From positions 1,550,001-1,614,000 of the forward strand of contig NZ_RKHJ01000001.1 of assembly GCF_003752465.1 (NCBI RefSeq): DNA of 64,000 nt. The letters run 5' to 3'. The notes under the pieces were generated by a model. It made no database searches. It was not told the DNA's origin and worked only from the letters and a program-made list of their open reading frames with translations. Both the position numbers and the translations under genes were made by a program. This DNA comes from Agrococcus jenensis (GTDB taxonomy: Bacteria > Actinomycetota > Actinomycetes > Actinomycetales > Microbacteriaceae). Below, one piece after another: positions 55,390 through 64,000 of this stretch; position 1 is the stretch's first letter, and every line of letters begins with the position of its first letter.

Positions 55390-57090
55390 TCAGTGCTGCG
55401 AGGCGCCGAGCCCCGCGACCTTCGTGATCGCGCTGAGCGGGAGCGTGCGCTCCACGTCGCGCCCCGCGTCGCGGGCGCGCAGCCGGCCGTTCGCGACGGC
55501 GAGCGGCACGAGCTCGATGTCGGCCGGGTCGCCCGAGGTGATGACGGTGAGCCGCACGGGCATGCGCTCGCGCACGGCCGCCTGCAGCTGCCGCTCGAGC
55601 CACGCGCGCTCGTGCTCGCCGACCTCGAAGCCGGCGTCGCGCAGGCGGGCGACGAGCCGGTTGCGCTCGCGCTCGCGGCGGGGGGCGCGCTCGGGCACGC
55701 GCACGACGAGCTCGCCGGCGTCGTCCTCGAGCACCGCGGGGTAGCGCTCCTCGAGCAGCGCCTGCAGCGCCTCCTCGGCGCTCGTGCGGAAGGTGATGCG
55801 GTGCGGGCCCGCCTGCACCGGGCCGGCGCTCGCGAGCGCGCGGTCGACCGCGATCGTGCGGATGAGCTGCTCGTCGTCGCTGCGCGCCTGCGCGCGGGCG
55901 CCGCCCTCGGCGAGCGGGTCGACCGCGCGAACCCGCAGGGCGCCGAAGCGGGCGGCGGTGTCGCGCACGAGGTAGGCGACCGGCTGGGGGAGGCCCGTGA
56001 GCGAGACGTCGCCGAGGAAGGCGAGCAGCCCGTCGGCCGTCTCGCCCGCCGCGAGCCCGGTCGCGACGCTCTGCGCCGTCACGCGCCACTGCGAGGCGAT
56101 GCCCGCGCGCTCGAGCGCGGCGATGCGGCGCAGCCGCGTCTCGACCGCGGCCTCGAGCGGTCCGGGCGCGACGGCGGAGAGGTCGGGCTGCAGGTAGACG
56201 GATGCGGTGGCGGGCGGCACGTGCGCGGCGAGCGCCGCGCGGGCGGTGCCGCCGGGCTCTCCCGTGCCGTCGGGCTGCGCGGCGTCGGACCGGGCTGCGT
56301 CGAGGTCGCGCTGCAGGTCGGCGGCGAGCGTCGTGAGCGCGCCGCGGTGCGCGAGGCCCAGCCGCTCGGCCTGGCGGTGCTGCCGCTCGCGCTCGGCGAG
56401 CACGGCCGCGTCGGCGAGCGGGAACTGCGCGCGCGACCACGCGGCGACCGCGGCGGCATCGGGGGTCGCCGCGAGCCACGCGCTGGCCAGCGCGAACCAG
56501 CGGTCGGGCACGGGGGCCGCGAGCCAGGCGTCGGCGTCGACGGTGGCGCGCAGCCGGCCGTCGTGGCGGTCGACGAGCCCGGCGAGCACCGCCGGCTCGA
56601 GCCGCTCCTCGAGCTGGCCGGGCTCCGCGTCGATCGCCGCGGCGAGCGCGCGGGCGGTCGCGGCGGGCAGCTGGGCGCGGCTGCGGAGCGTGATCGGCGC
56701 ATCGGCGATGCGGTGCACGAGCTCCGAGACCTTGATCGCCTCGTCGATGGCCATCTGCGGGGCGATCGCGCTCTCGACCGCAGCCTCGGCGGGCACGCTC
56801 GGCACGGCCTCGGCCGCCGCCGCGATGACCCGCACCTGCGGGATCGCGACGCCGTCGACGCCGAGCAGCAGCGCGTCGAGCCGCGGCGTCGAGGCGCCGG
56901 CGGCGAGCGCGACGAGCTCGTCGGCCGACCGCCACCGGAGCGCCTGGCCGATCGAGGCATCCGTCAGGAGGTGCTCGGCGAGGTCGAAGGTCGAGCCGAG
57001 CTGCGGGGGTGCCTGGCGCTCGACGACGAGCCGGTCGAGCGCGTCGTCCGGCATCGCCTGGATGCGTGCCGCGAGCTCGACGACGTCCAT
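55390..57090 (-). CDS. Helicase-associated (Helicase_C_3-type) protein
   Basis: A 566-residue protein without NTPase motifs. An N-terminal helical region (DVVELAARIQAMPDDALDRL) is followed by winged-helix-like repeats and, around residue 330, the block SVYLQPDLSAVAPGPLEAA typical of the XPB-associated Helicase_C_3 domain. C-terminal WYL/beta-barrel-like segments end the protein. It commonly neighbours XPB in actinobacteria and is probably a DNA-binding partner. Its ATG overlaps the stop of a small membrane-protein gene by 1 nt. Confidence 0.82.
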   Translation of the reverse strand: MDVVELAARIQAMPDDALDRLVVERQAPPQLGSTFDLAEHLLTDASIGQALRWRSADELVALAAGASTPRLDALLLGVDGVAIPQVRVIAAAAEAVPSVPAEAAVESAIAPQMAIDEAIKVSELVHRIADAPITLRSRAQLPAATARALAAAIDAEPGQLEERLEPAVLAGLVDRHDGRLRATVDADAWLAAPVPDRWFALASAWLAATPDAAAVAAWSRAQFPLADAAVLAERERQHRQAERLGLAHRGALTTLAADLQRDLDAARSDAAQPDGTGEPGGTARAALAAHVPPATASVYLQPDLSAVAPGPLEAAVETRLRRIAALERAGIASQWRVTAQSVATGLAAGETADGLLAFLGDVSLTGLPQPVAYLVRDTAARFGALRVRAVDPLAEGGARAQARSDDEQLIRTIAVDRALASAGPVQAGPHRITFRTSAEEALQALLEERYPAVLEDDAGELVVRVPERAPRRERERNRLVARLRDAGFEVGEHERAWLERQLQAAVRERMPVRLTVITSGDPADIELVPLAVANGRLRARDAGRDVERTLPLSAITKVAGLGASQH

Positions 57091-57404
57091 CAGCGCCTGC
57101 GCGCCTTGCCGGCCGCGCTGACGGCCACCAGGGCGACGAGGCACACGATCGCGAGCGGGAGGGCGACGAGCGGCAGCCAGTAGGAGAACTGCCACAGCGA
57201 GGACGCGAAGAACGGCACCGTGTCGCGCAGGCCCAGGTGCGCCATCGTGGCGCCGAAGCCGAGCACCGCCAGCGCGACGAACGCGACGACCGCGACCGAG
57301 AGGATCCGCTCGGCGACGTCGCGCCCGGTGCGGGGCTCCGCCGCAGCGGCGGAGCGCTCGCGCGGCTTCGGTCGCTGCGTCGGGTTCTTGCTGGCCTTCG
57401 GCAT
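57090..57404 (-). CDS. Small membrane protein (104 residues)
   Basis: A basic N-terminal third (MPKASKNPTQRPKPRERS) precedes two hydrophobic helices separated by a short loop (HLGLRDTVPFFASSLWQFSY) and a basic tail. No family recognised. TATCCT ends 6 nt before the ATG, so it is probably leaderless and first in an operon with the helicase-associated gene. Confidence 0.75.
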   Translation of the reverse strand: MPKASKNPTQRPKPRERSAAAAEPRTGRDVAERILSVAVVAFVALAVLGFGATMAHLGLRDTVPFFASSLWQFSYWLPLVALPLAIVCLVALVAVSAAGKARRR

Positions 57405-57501
57405 CCGGCCAGGATATCGCGGGTCGGGGTCTCAGGATGCCGCACACTACGCTGGGTCCGTGCGGCAGGGCGCCGCACCATGCACAGCGCTGGAGGGTGC
57501 C

Positions 57502-57879
57502 ATGCCGACCGGCAGGGTGAAGTTCTTCGACGACGCGAAGGGGTTCGGCTTCATCGCCGGGGACGACGGCGTGGAGGTGTTCCTGCACGCATCGGCGGTG
57601 CCCGACGACGTGCAGATCAAGCCCGGCGCCAAGGTCGAGTACGGCATCGCCGAGGGACGCCGCGGCCCGCAGGCGCTCTCGCTCCGGATGGTGGGCGGCC
57701 CGACCGCCGTGCGCGCGCAGCGCCGCGACACCGAGGACATGGCGATCATCGTCGAGGACCTCGTGCGCCTGCTCGACACCATCGGCAACGACCTGCGCCG
57801 GGGCCGCTACCCCGGCGCCGCCCACGGATCGACGGTCGCGCAGATGCTGCGGAAGGTCGCCGATGACCTCGACGCCTGA
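57502..57879 (+). CDS. Cold-shock-domain protein with C-terminal extension
   Basis: A 125-residue protein. Residues 1-67 form a cold-shock domain (GRVKFFDDAKGFGFI with the RNP1 motif, VFLHASAV as RNP2), binding single-stranded RNA or DNA. A helical tail of about 58 residues follows (DTEDMAIIVEDLVRLLDTIG), which is absent from classic 67-residue Csp proteins. GGAGGG precedes the ATG. The next gene starts 17 nt before its stop. Confidence 0.9.
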   Translation: MPTGRVKFFDDAKGFGFIAGDDGVEVFLHASAVPDDVQIKPGAKVEYGIAEGRRGPQALSLRMVGGPTAVRAQRRDTEDMAIIVEDLVRLLDTIGNDLRRGRYPGAAHGSTVAQMLRKVADDLDA

Positions 57880-58582
57880 TCCCGTCGACGTCGGCGCGCC
57901 CGCCGAGCTCGACGCGGCGACCGAGGACGTCGCCCAGCCCGCCGACGCCGCACCGCTCGACGACGTCGCCGATGCGAACGCCGCCGCCGCTGCCGGCGAG
58001 AGCGGCGCGGTGGATGCGCCCGCCGAGCCCGCCGCGGCAGCCGCACCGCCCGTGCCGACGACGCCCACGCCCGAGGAGCTCGAGCTCGCCGCCGCAGCGC
58101 TCCACGAGGTGACGCCCCGCGGCTCCGTCGGCGATGTGCTCGACGCGCTGCTCGAGGACGGCGGCCAGGCGCAGGTCCTCGCGATCCGCCACGCGTCGGC
58201 GCTCCCCGGCTACCCGGACTGGACCTGGACGGTGCTGCTGTCCCGCGGCGTCGAGGGTGGTCCGACCGTGCTCGAGGTGGCGCTGCTGCCCGGCGACTCG
58301 TCGCTGCTCGCCCCCGCCTGGGTGCCCTGGTCGGAGCGGCTCGCCGACTACCTGGCGGCGAAGGAGGCCGCGGGCGTCGACGGCGACCTCGACGAGGACG
58401 ACGAGGCGCTGGAGTCCGACCTCGAGTCCGACCTCGAGGACGACTTCGACGACGACTTCGACGACGTCGACGTCGACGCGGATGCCGCGCTCGGCCATGA
58501 CGACGAGGTCGGCGCCGCTGCCGACGCCGACGACGACGGCTGGGACGACCACGACGGAGCGGACGGCCGGCAGCCGTCCTGA
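57863..58582 (+). CDS. DUF3027 protein with acidic C-terminus
   Basis: A 239-residue protein. A disordered Ala/Pro-rich N-terminus of about 75 residues precedes the DUF3027 core (ALPGYPDWTWTVLLSRG, VALLPGDSSLLAPAWVPWSE). A strongly acidic tail rich in Asp follows (DDFDDDFDDVDVDADA). It overlaps the cold-shock gene by 17 nt, a coupling seen in other actinobacteria (from memory), so an RNA- or transcription-related role is inferred, not known. Confidence 0.85.
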   Translation: MTSTPDPVDVGAPAELDAATEDVAQPADAAPLDDVADANAAAAAGESGAVDAPAEPAAAAAPPVPTTPTPEELELAAAALHEVTPRGSVGDVLDALLEDGGQAQVLAIRHASALPGYPDWTWTVLLSRGVEGGPTVLEVALLPGDSSLLAPAWVPWSERLADYLAAKEAAGVDGDLDEDDEALESDLESDLEDDFDDDFDDVDVDADAALGHDDEVGAAADADDDGWDDHDGADGRQPS

Positions 58583-58676
58583 CCCTCGGTGCCCGAGGAG
58601 GTCGACCTGCGCCGCAGCCTCGACTGCGACCGGGCGCAGGGCGGCAGGACCCGGCTCGTCGAGGTGCCGCCGGAGC

Positions 58677-58697
58677 GCCGCAGGACGATCCTGCGGC
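58677..58697. terminator. Terminator between DUF3027 and serC genes
   Basis: GCCGCAGGA (58677-58685), loop CGA, TCCTGCGGC (58689-58697), between convergent genes. Confidence 0.65.
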
Positions 58698-58712
58698 AGC
58701 CCGTGCGCGCCG

Positions 58713-60591
<1,879 letters not shown>

Positions 60592-60667
60592 CGTCCAGCA
60601 TCCGACCGAGCGCCGTCCAGGAGGCATCCAGGCCGCTCAGAGGCTCGCCGCGTAGTGGTGAGGAATT

Positions 60668-60694
60668 GTGACAGATTGGTAACGGTCGGTTAGT
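60668..60694 (+). promoter_or_regulatory. Three-part direct repeat (MtrA-like site), copy 1
   Basis: GTGACA (60668), GTAACG (60679) and GTTAGT (60689) recur at 11- and 10-bp spacing, as for an OmpR-type dimer or tetramer. A TAGTCT -10-like hexamer (60691-60696) overlaps the last unit. The same series precedes the second hydrolase gene. Confidence 0.6.
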
Positions 60695-60759
60695 CTTCCC
60701 GAGGATCTGCGGCCCGTCAGCATGGCGGGGCGCCGGGACATCCGGGAGAACACCGACAC

Positions 60760-61563
60760 ATGAAGCTGCAGCACTCGACGGCCATCGCCGTCTCACCGAT
60801 GGCCGAGCGACCCGCTGGCGGCTCGCTGCGCCGGGGCGTGAAGAGCGCCGGGGTCGTCTGCATCGCCGCCGCTCTCGTCGGCGCGCTGTCGCTGCCGGCC
60901 GCCGCCTTCGGGCCCCAGGGCGAGCAGTTCACCGAGGCGCAGCTCGCGAGCGTCGTCGCCGAGAACTCGCAGGTCGTCACGGTCGCCGCGGATGCGCAGG
61001 TCGACCTCATCGCTCGCGACGGCCTCGCCGGCACCACCGCCGAGGAGCTCGAGCAGATCCGCGCCGCGGCGCGCGCGGCAGAGGAGGCCCGCGAGGCCGA
61101 GCTCGCCGCCGCCCGCGAGGCCGCGGCCGCCGTCACCGCGACCGCGTCGGCCGCGTCGGCCGCCGGTGCCGCCGCGCCCGCCGCTGCAGCACCCGCATCC
61201 GTCAACGTGCCCTCCGACGGCTCGATCGTCGGCATCGCGCAGTCGCAGCTCGGCGTGCCCTACGTGTGGGGCGGCGCGAGCCCCTCGACCGGCTTCGACT
61301 GCTCGGGCTTCACCTCCTGGGTCTTCGGCCAGGCCGGCTACTACCTGCCGCGCTCGTCGAACGCGCAGGCCGGCTACGGCACCCCGGTGCCCGCCTCGGC
61401 CGTCGCCGCTGGCGACCTGCTCGTCTGGAGCGGCCACGTCGCCATCTACGCCGGCGGCAACCAGATCATCCACGCCGCGACGAGCGGCAAGCCCGTCAAG
61501 TACTCGAACTACGCGGCCATGGTCGCGGCGTTCGGAACACCGCAGGTGCGCCGCTTCGGCTGA
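60760..61563 (+). CDS. NlpC/P60-family cell-wall hydrolase
   Basis: A 267-residue exported protein. The signal peptide is preceded by an unusually long N-region (about 35 residues) and ends near LPAAAFG. A coiled-coil-like Ala/Glu-rich segment (about 85-135) leads to the NlpC/P60 domain: AQSQLGVPYVWGG, catalytic Cys in GFDCSGFTSWVF, catalytic His in WSGHVAIYAGG and the third polar residue in IIHAATSG. It should cleave peptidoglycan stem peptides. The MtrA-like repeats upstream suggest control by cell-division/envelope signalling. Confidence 0.92.
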   Translation: MKLQHSTAIAVSPMAERPAGGSLRRGVKSAGVVCIAAALVGALSLPAAAFGPQGEQFTEAQLASVVAENSQVVTVAADAQVDLIARDGLAGTTAEELEQIRAAARAAEEAREAELAAAREAAAAVTATASAASAAGAAAPAAAAPASVNVPSDGSIVGIAQSQLGVPYVWGGASPSTGFDCSGFTSWVFGQAGYYLPRSSNAQAGYGTPVPASAVAAGDLLVWSGHVAIYAGGNQIIHAATSGKPVKYSNYAAMVAAFGTPQVRRFG

Positions 61564-61575
61564 CCTGTGTGCCTG

Positions 61576-61603
61576 GTGACAAATCGATAACGATTTGGTA
61601 ACG
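61576..61603 (+). promoter_or_regulatory. Three-part direct repeat (MtrA-like site), copy 2
   Basis: GTGACA (61576), ATAACG (61587) and GTAACG (61598) recur at exactly 11-bp intervals. The site lies 61 bp before the GTG of the second hydrolase. Confidence 0.65.
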
Positions 61604-61663
61604 TAGGACGAAGTGCCGCCCCGGCGGCTCATCACGACCCCGAATGCTTTGGAGCAACAGCCT

Positions 61664-62470
61664 GTGACGACCTCGACCGAGATGACGGCCATCGAGCCGA
61701 CCAATCGGAAGCGCTTCGGCCGCGCCTCCATCGTGCGCAACGCCCGTCGGGTCGGCGTCATCGCCGTCGCCGCGGCCCTCGCCACCCCGCTCGCCCTCCC
61801 CGCCTTCGCGGCGAGCTCGGACACCGGTTCGCAGGAGTCCCTGTCGGCGCTCGTCGCGCAGGACGCGCAGTCAGTCTCCGGCGTCGTCACCGCGGGCGAG
61901 AGCGGCCTGGACAGCGCTCGCCTCGAGGTGCAGGCCACGACCGCCGACGAGCTGGCAGCCATCCGCGCCGAGCTCGAGGCGGCAGCCGCCGCCGAGCAGC
62001 AGCGCCAGCAGGCCGCCGCCGCCGAGCAGCAGCGCCAGCAGGCCGCCGCCGCGGCCGCGGCCCCCGCCGCGCAGTCGCGCACGAACAGCGGTGCGGCATC
62101 GTCCAGCTCGGCAGCCGCGGCTCCCGCCGCCGCGTCGGCCGGTGCCTCAGGCAGCGTCATCGCCAACGCGGCGCTCGCCCAGGTCGGCGTCTCGCAGGAC
62201 TGCGTGCAGCTCGTCCGCCGCTCGATCGCCGCCGCCGGCCTGCCGTACACGGGCAAGAACGGCCTCTTCAACCTCGGCCCGACCATCCCGATGTCGCAGG
62301 CCTCGCCCGGCGACGTGATCTACTACGCCAACGGCGGCCAGGGCATCTCGCACGTCGCGATCTACATCGGTGGCGGCCGTGCGGTGCACGGCGGCTGGTC
62401 CGGCTACAACACGGTGGTCGCCGGCGTGAACATCGGCGGCTCGGCCCCGGTCTTCATCGACGTCACCTGA
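61664..62470 (+). CDS. NlpC/P60-like (CHAP-related) wall hydrolase with coiled-coil repeats
   Basis: A 268-residue exported protein. The signal peptide ends in ALPAFAAS. A coiled-coil segment holds two copies of EQQRQQAAAA encoded by a 30-bp tandem repeat (about 61991-62050). The C-terminal domain has a catalytic Cys in VSQDCVQLVRR and His in ISHVAIYIGG, but lacks the usual FDCSGF form, so it is a divergent NlpC/P60 member. GTG at 61664 has GGAG upstream. It is a tandem paralogue of the previous gene with its own promoter. Confidence 0.87.
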   Translation: MTTSTEMTAIEPTNRKRFGRASIVRNARRVGVIAVAAALATPLALPAFAASSDTGSQESLSALVAQDAQSVSGVVTAGESGLDSARLEVQATTADELAAIRAELEAAAAAEQQRQQAAAAEQQRQQAAAAAAAPAAQSRTNSGAASSSSAAAAPAAASAGASGSVIANAALAQVGVSQDCVQLVRRSIAAAGLPYTGKNGLFNLGPTIPMSQASPGDVIYYANGGQGISHVAIYIGGGRAVHGGWSGYNTVVAGVNIGGSAPVFIDVT

Positions 62471-62501
62471 TCCTCGCAGCCGCAGCGCTGCTGATCCGCT
62501 G

Positions 62502-62531
62502 AGCGCCCGTCCCTCCCGAGGGGCGGGCGCT
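62502..62531 (+). terminator. Terminator after second hydrolase gene
   Basis: AGCGCCCG (62502-62509) pairs with CGGGCGCT (62524-62531); inner CCC/GGG pairs extend the stem, and TTCGCT follows. Confidence 0.75.
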
Positions 62532-62562
62532 TCGCTGTCCGCCGGTAGACTGTTCCGGCCTG

Positions 62563-62637
62563 GCCTCTGTAGCTCAATGGAAGAGCATCTCCGTCCTAAG
62601 GAGCTGGTTGGGGGTTCGAATCCCTCCAGGGGCACCA
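62563..62637 (+). tRNA. tRNA-Arg (anticodon CCT)
   Basis: Acceptor GCCTCTG/CAGGGGC, D-arm GCTCAATGGAAGAGC, anticodon loop GTCCTAA (CCT), T-arm GGGGG-TTCGAAT-CCCTC, discriminator A and an encoded CCA (62635-62637). Unlike the other three tRNAs here, it carries the CCA end. Confidence 0.95.
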
Positions 62638-62688
62638 TCGTGATGAAGCCGCCGCCGCGCCGGCCGCGAGAGCGCGTAGATTCGGAGC

Positions 62689-62814
62689 ATGGGGTCCTCG
62701 CTGGCAAGGATGGTGCGGCTGGCGCTCGCGCCGGCACCGGCCGCCGGCGAGCACCGGCGCCGCAGCGCGCATCCCGGGGTCGTGATCCGGGATGGGCGCA
62801 GAGAGCAAGCGTGA
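62689..62814 (+). CDS. Possible small basic protein (41 residues)
   Basis: ATG at 62689 has TAGATT ending 6 nt upstream, the same leaderless signature as many genes in this window. The frame encodes MGSSLARMVRLALAPAPAAG, then an Arg-rich stretch, and stops at 62814, overlapping the start of the next gene by 23 nt. It may be a leader peptide for that gene or a real small protein; the amino-acid composition alone is not persuasive. Confidence 0.4.
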   Translation: MGSSLARMVRLALAPAPAAGEHRRRSAHPGVVIRDGRREQA

Positions 62815-63094
62815 CCTGACGCTGCGGCTCCTCGCCGCGACGAGCGTGCCGGACGGCCCGGCGCGGGACGCCCTGCTGGATCTGGCCGATCGCATCGACG
62901 CCTACGGCGGCGACGATCAGCAGCACATGGTGCTGGTGTTCGCCCACCACGCGGGGATGAGCCAGGCGATCGAGATCTTCGCCATCAAGTCGCAGCTCGA
63001 GGAGCAGCGCGACTTCTACCGCACCCGTCGCGAGATGCGCGACTTCTTCGGCCCCGACGATCGAGCCGCGGATGCCTTCGATGACGCGCACTGA
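62792..63094 (+). CDS. Hypothetical protein (100 residues)
   Basis: A small soluble, acidic-ended protein beginning MGAESKRDLTLRLLAATSVP, with two helical parts (ARDALLDLADRIDAYGG, EEQRDFYRTRREMRDFFG). No family recognised. The ATG at 62792 lacks a good ribosome binding site; translation could be coupled to the small frame that overlaps it. It lies between tRNA-Arg and the GAF-ANTAR genes. Confidence 0.55.
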   Translation: MGAESKRDLTLRLLAATSVPDGPARDALLDLADRIDAYGGDDQQHMVLVFAHHAGMSQAIEIFAIKSQLEEQRDFYRTRREMRDFFGPDDRAADAFDDAH

Positions 63095-63207
63095 TCGCCG
63101 TTCCAGCGCGGGCGGGGTACGCTCTGGCCAAGGAATGGCCGTGCTCCCGAGCGCTGCGCGCCCCACTGCAGGAGGGGATCGCTGTCGGCCGCGGCTGAGG
63201 GAGGCGC

Positions 63208-63918
63208 ATGACCGACGGCACCCTCGACCCGGAGTCGGCCGAGGCCGGCGAGGACCGTGCGCTCTTCCGCGAATCGGCCGCCGATCTGCTGGCTCCGTTC
63301 CTCGAGCTGCTCCCGGTCTCCGGTGCGTCGATCTCGGTGGCGGCCGGGCCGAGTCACTCCACGCTCGGAGCCACCGATGCGACCGCGGGTCGGCTCGAGC
63401 AGCTGCAGTTCGAGCTCGGCGAGGGTCCGCACTGGGGCGCGCTGCGGAGCGGGCGAGCCGTGCTCGTGCCGGACGTGCGCGCGGACACCTCGGCGTGGCC
63501 CGTCTTCGCGGCCGCGGCGAGCGAGCTGTCGGCCCGTGCCCTCTTCGCCTTCCCGCTGCACCTGGGGGCTGCGATCGTCGGTGTCGTCGACCTGTACCGA
63601 GCGGCGCCCGGCGACCTGAGCGGCGCGGATGTCGCTGCGGCCCGATCGCTCGCGCTCGTCGCGTCGTCGGCCGCCATGCGGCTCGCCTCCGTCTCGGCCA
63701 GCCAGGAGGAGCCCGGCGTCCATGCCGCGGCGCCGGAGCTCCGGCGGGTCGTGCACCAGGCGACCGGGATCCTCGTGGTGCAGCTCGACGTGTCGGCCAC
63801 CGAGGCGTTCGCGCGGCTCCGCGCCCACGCCTTCGCCTCGGGGGCCTCCCTCGATGCCGTCGCGCGCGACGTGGTGGCGCGGCGCTTGACGTTCCACGAC
63901 GAACGGGGGACCGAGTGA
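63208..63918 (+). CDS. GAF-ANTAR RNA-binding regulator
   Basis: A 236-residue protein. A GAF sensor domain (about 25-165; LEQLQFELGEGPHWGALRSG is the classic phosphate-side block) is followed by an ANTAR domain (about 180-235; VVHQATGILVVQLDVSATEAF then ARLRAHAF). ANTAR domains bind paired hairpins in nascent RNA and prevent termination. The ligand is unknown. GAGGGAGG precedes the ATG. A second protein of this type starts 38 nt downstream. Confidence 0.92.
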   Translation: MTDGTLDPESAEAGEDRALFRESAADLLAPFLELLPVSGASISVAAGPSHSTLGATDATAGRLEQLQFELGEGPHWGALRSGRAVLVPDVRADTSAWPVFAAAASELSARALFAFPLHLGAAIVGVVDLYRAAPGDLSGADVAAARSLALVASSAAMRLASVSASQEEPGVHAAAPELRRVVHQATGILVVQLDVSATEAFARLRAHAFASGASLDAVARDVVARRLTFHDERGTE

Positions 63919-63955
63919 TCCTCCCCATGATCTCCAGATGCAAGGGATGTGCGCC

Positions 63956-64000
63956 ATGACCCAGGTGACGAGGGAGGAGCGCCTCAGCGGAGCGCTGGCG
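63956..64000 (+). CDS. N-terminus of a probable second GAF-ANTAR protein (truncated by window edge)
   Basis: The visible residues MTQVTREERLSGALA match the typical beginning of GAF-ANTAR proteins ('RxERLxxAxxxLADTL'). AAGGGA lies upstream. Only 15 codons are in the window, so the call rests on that short match and on the neighbour. Confidence 0.5.
   Translation, partial: MTQVTREERLSGALA

Noticed and set aside
60592..60759. c-di-AMP (ydaO-type) riboswitch before the NlpC/P60 gene
   Set aside because: The likely leader after the -10 hexamer is only about 60 nt and lacks the conserved GGTGG/CGGGGG blocks expected of that riboswitch.
61988..62050. Short tandem repeat as a separate mobile or regulatory repeat
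   Set aside because: It is in frame and encodes the EQQRQQAAAA coiled-coil repeat of the hydrolase.

Overview
The window is 64 kb of very GC-rich DNA. It looks like the chromosome of a Microbacteriaceae-type actinobacterium, possibly Agrococcus (my inference). Support comes from mycothiol synthase (mshD) beside a GlnR-like regulator, CarD, SenX3/RegX3/PhoU, a lone MsiK-type sugar ATPase, DUF3027/DUF3263/DUF4032 proteins, a WXG100 protein, GAF-ANTAR proteins, an actinobacterial XPB-type helicase, and many apparently leaderless genes with a TANNNT hexamer 5-8 nt before the start codon.

Layout. 1-5 kb: a gamma-class carbonic anhydrase homologue, a macro-like protein, and a CUT1 sugar importer whose two permeases converge on their own binding protein, with related operator palindromes at both promoters; then a tRNA with a UAA anticodon but a short variable loop. 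5-8.7 kb: aldose epimerase, RNA ligase RtcB behind a ~250-nt structured leader, and a small-molecule kinase. 8.7-11.2 kb: a lower-GC island with a gene-free stretch and a three-gene cassette (dual-OB protein plus two DUF488 proteins) ending at tRNA-Lys. 11.4-16 kb: a CtpE-like P-type ATPase and two paralogous lipoproteins. 16-35 kb: phosphate and nitrogen physiology, namely a PHO-box-controlled pstSCAB operon, ppk with a Nudix/histidine-phosphatase fusion, glnR-mshD, nitrobindin, YgfZ, UbiB-type kinase, gpmA, phoU and senX3-regX3. 35-43 kb: carD, ispDF, cysS, rlmB (a conserved actinobacterial order), DUF4032 and msiK. 43-51 kb: two thioredoxin-fold proteins, tRNA-Thr, transporter, msrB, DUF3263, LytR_C, and groEL under two CIRCE elements. 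51-58.6 kb: WXG100 protein, a two-component system, XPB helicase with its partner, cold-shock protein, DUF3027. 58.7-64 kb: serC, a DtxR-type regulator, two NlpC/P60-type wall hydrolases preceded by the same 11-bp-spaced repeats (MtrA-like), tRNA-Arg, and the first two genes of a GAF-ANTAR cluster.

How the genes work together. The binding protein, the two permeases and the distant MsiK ATPase could form one sugar importer. PstSCAB, PhoU, SenX3-RegX3 and Ppk form a phosphate uptake, sensing and storage circuit. The strongest candidates for little-described biology are the DuOB-DUF488-DUF488 cassette, the folded RNA ahead of rtcB, and the UAA tRNA. Positions were read by eye; no searches or folding programs were run.
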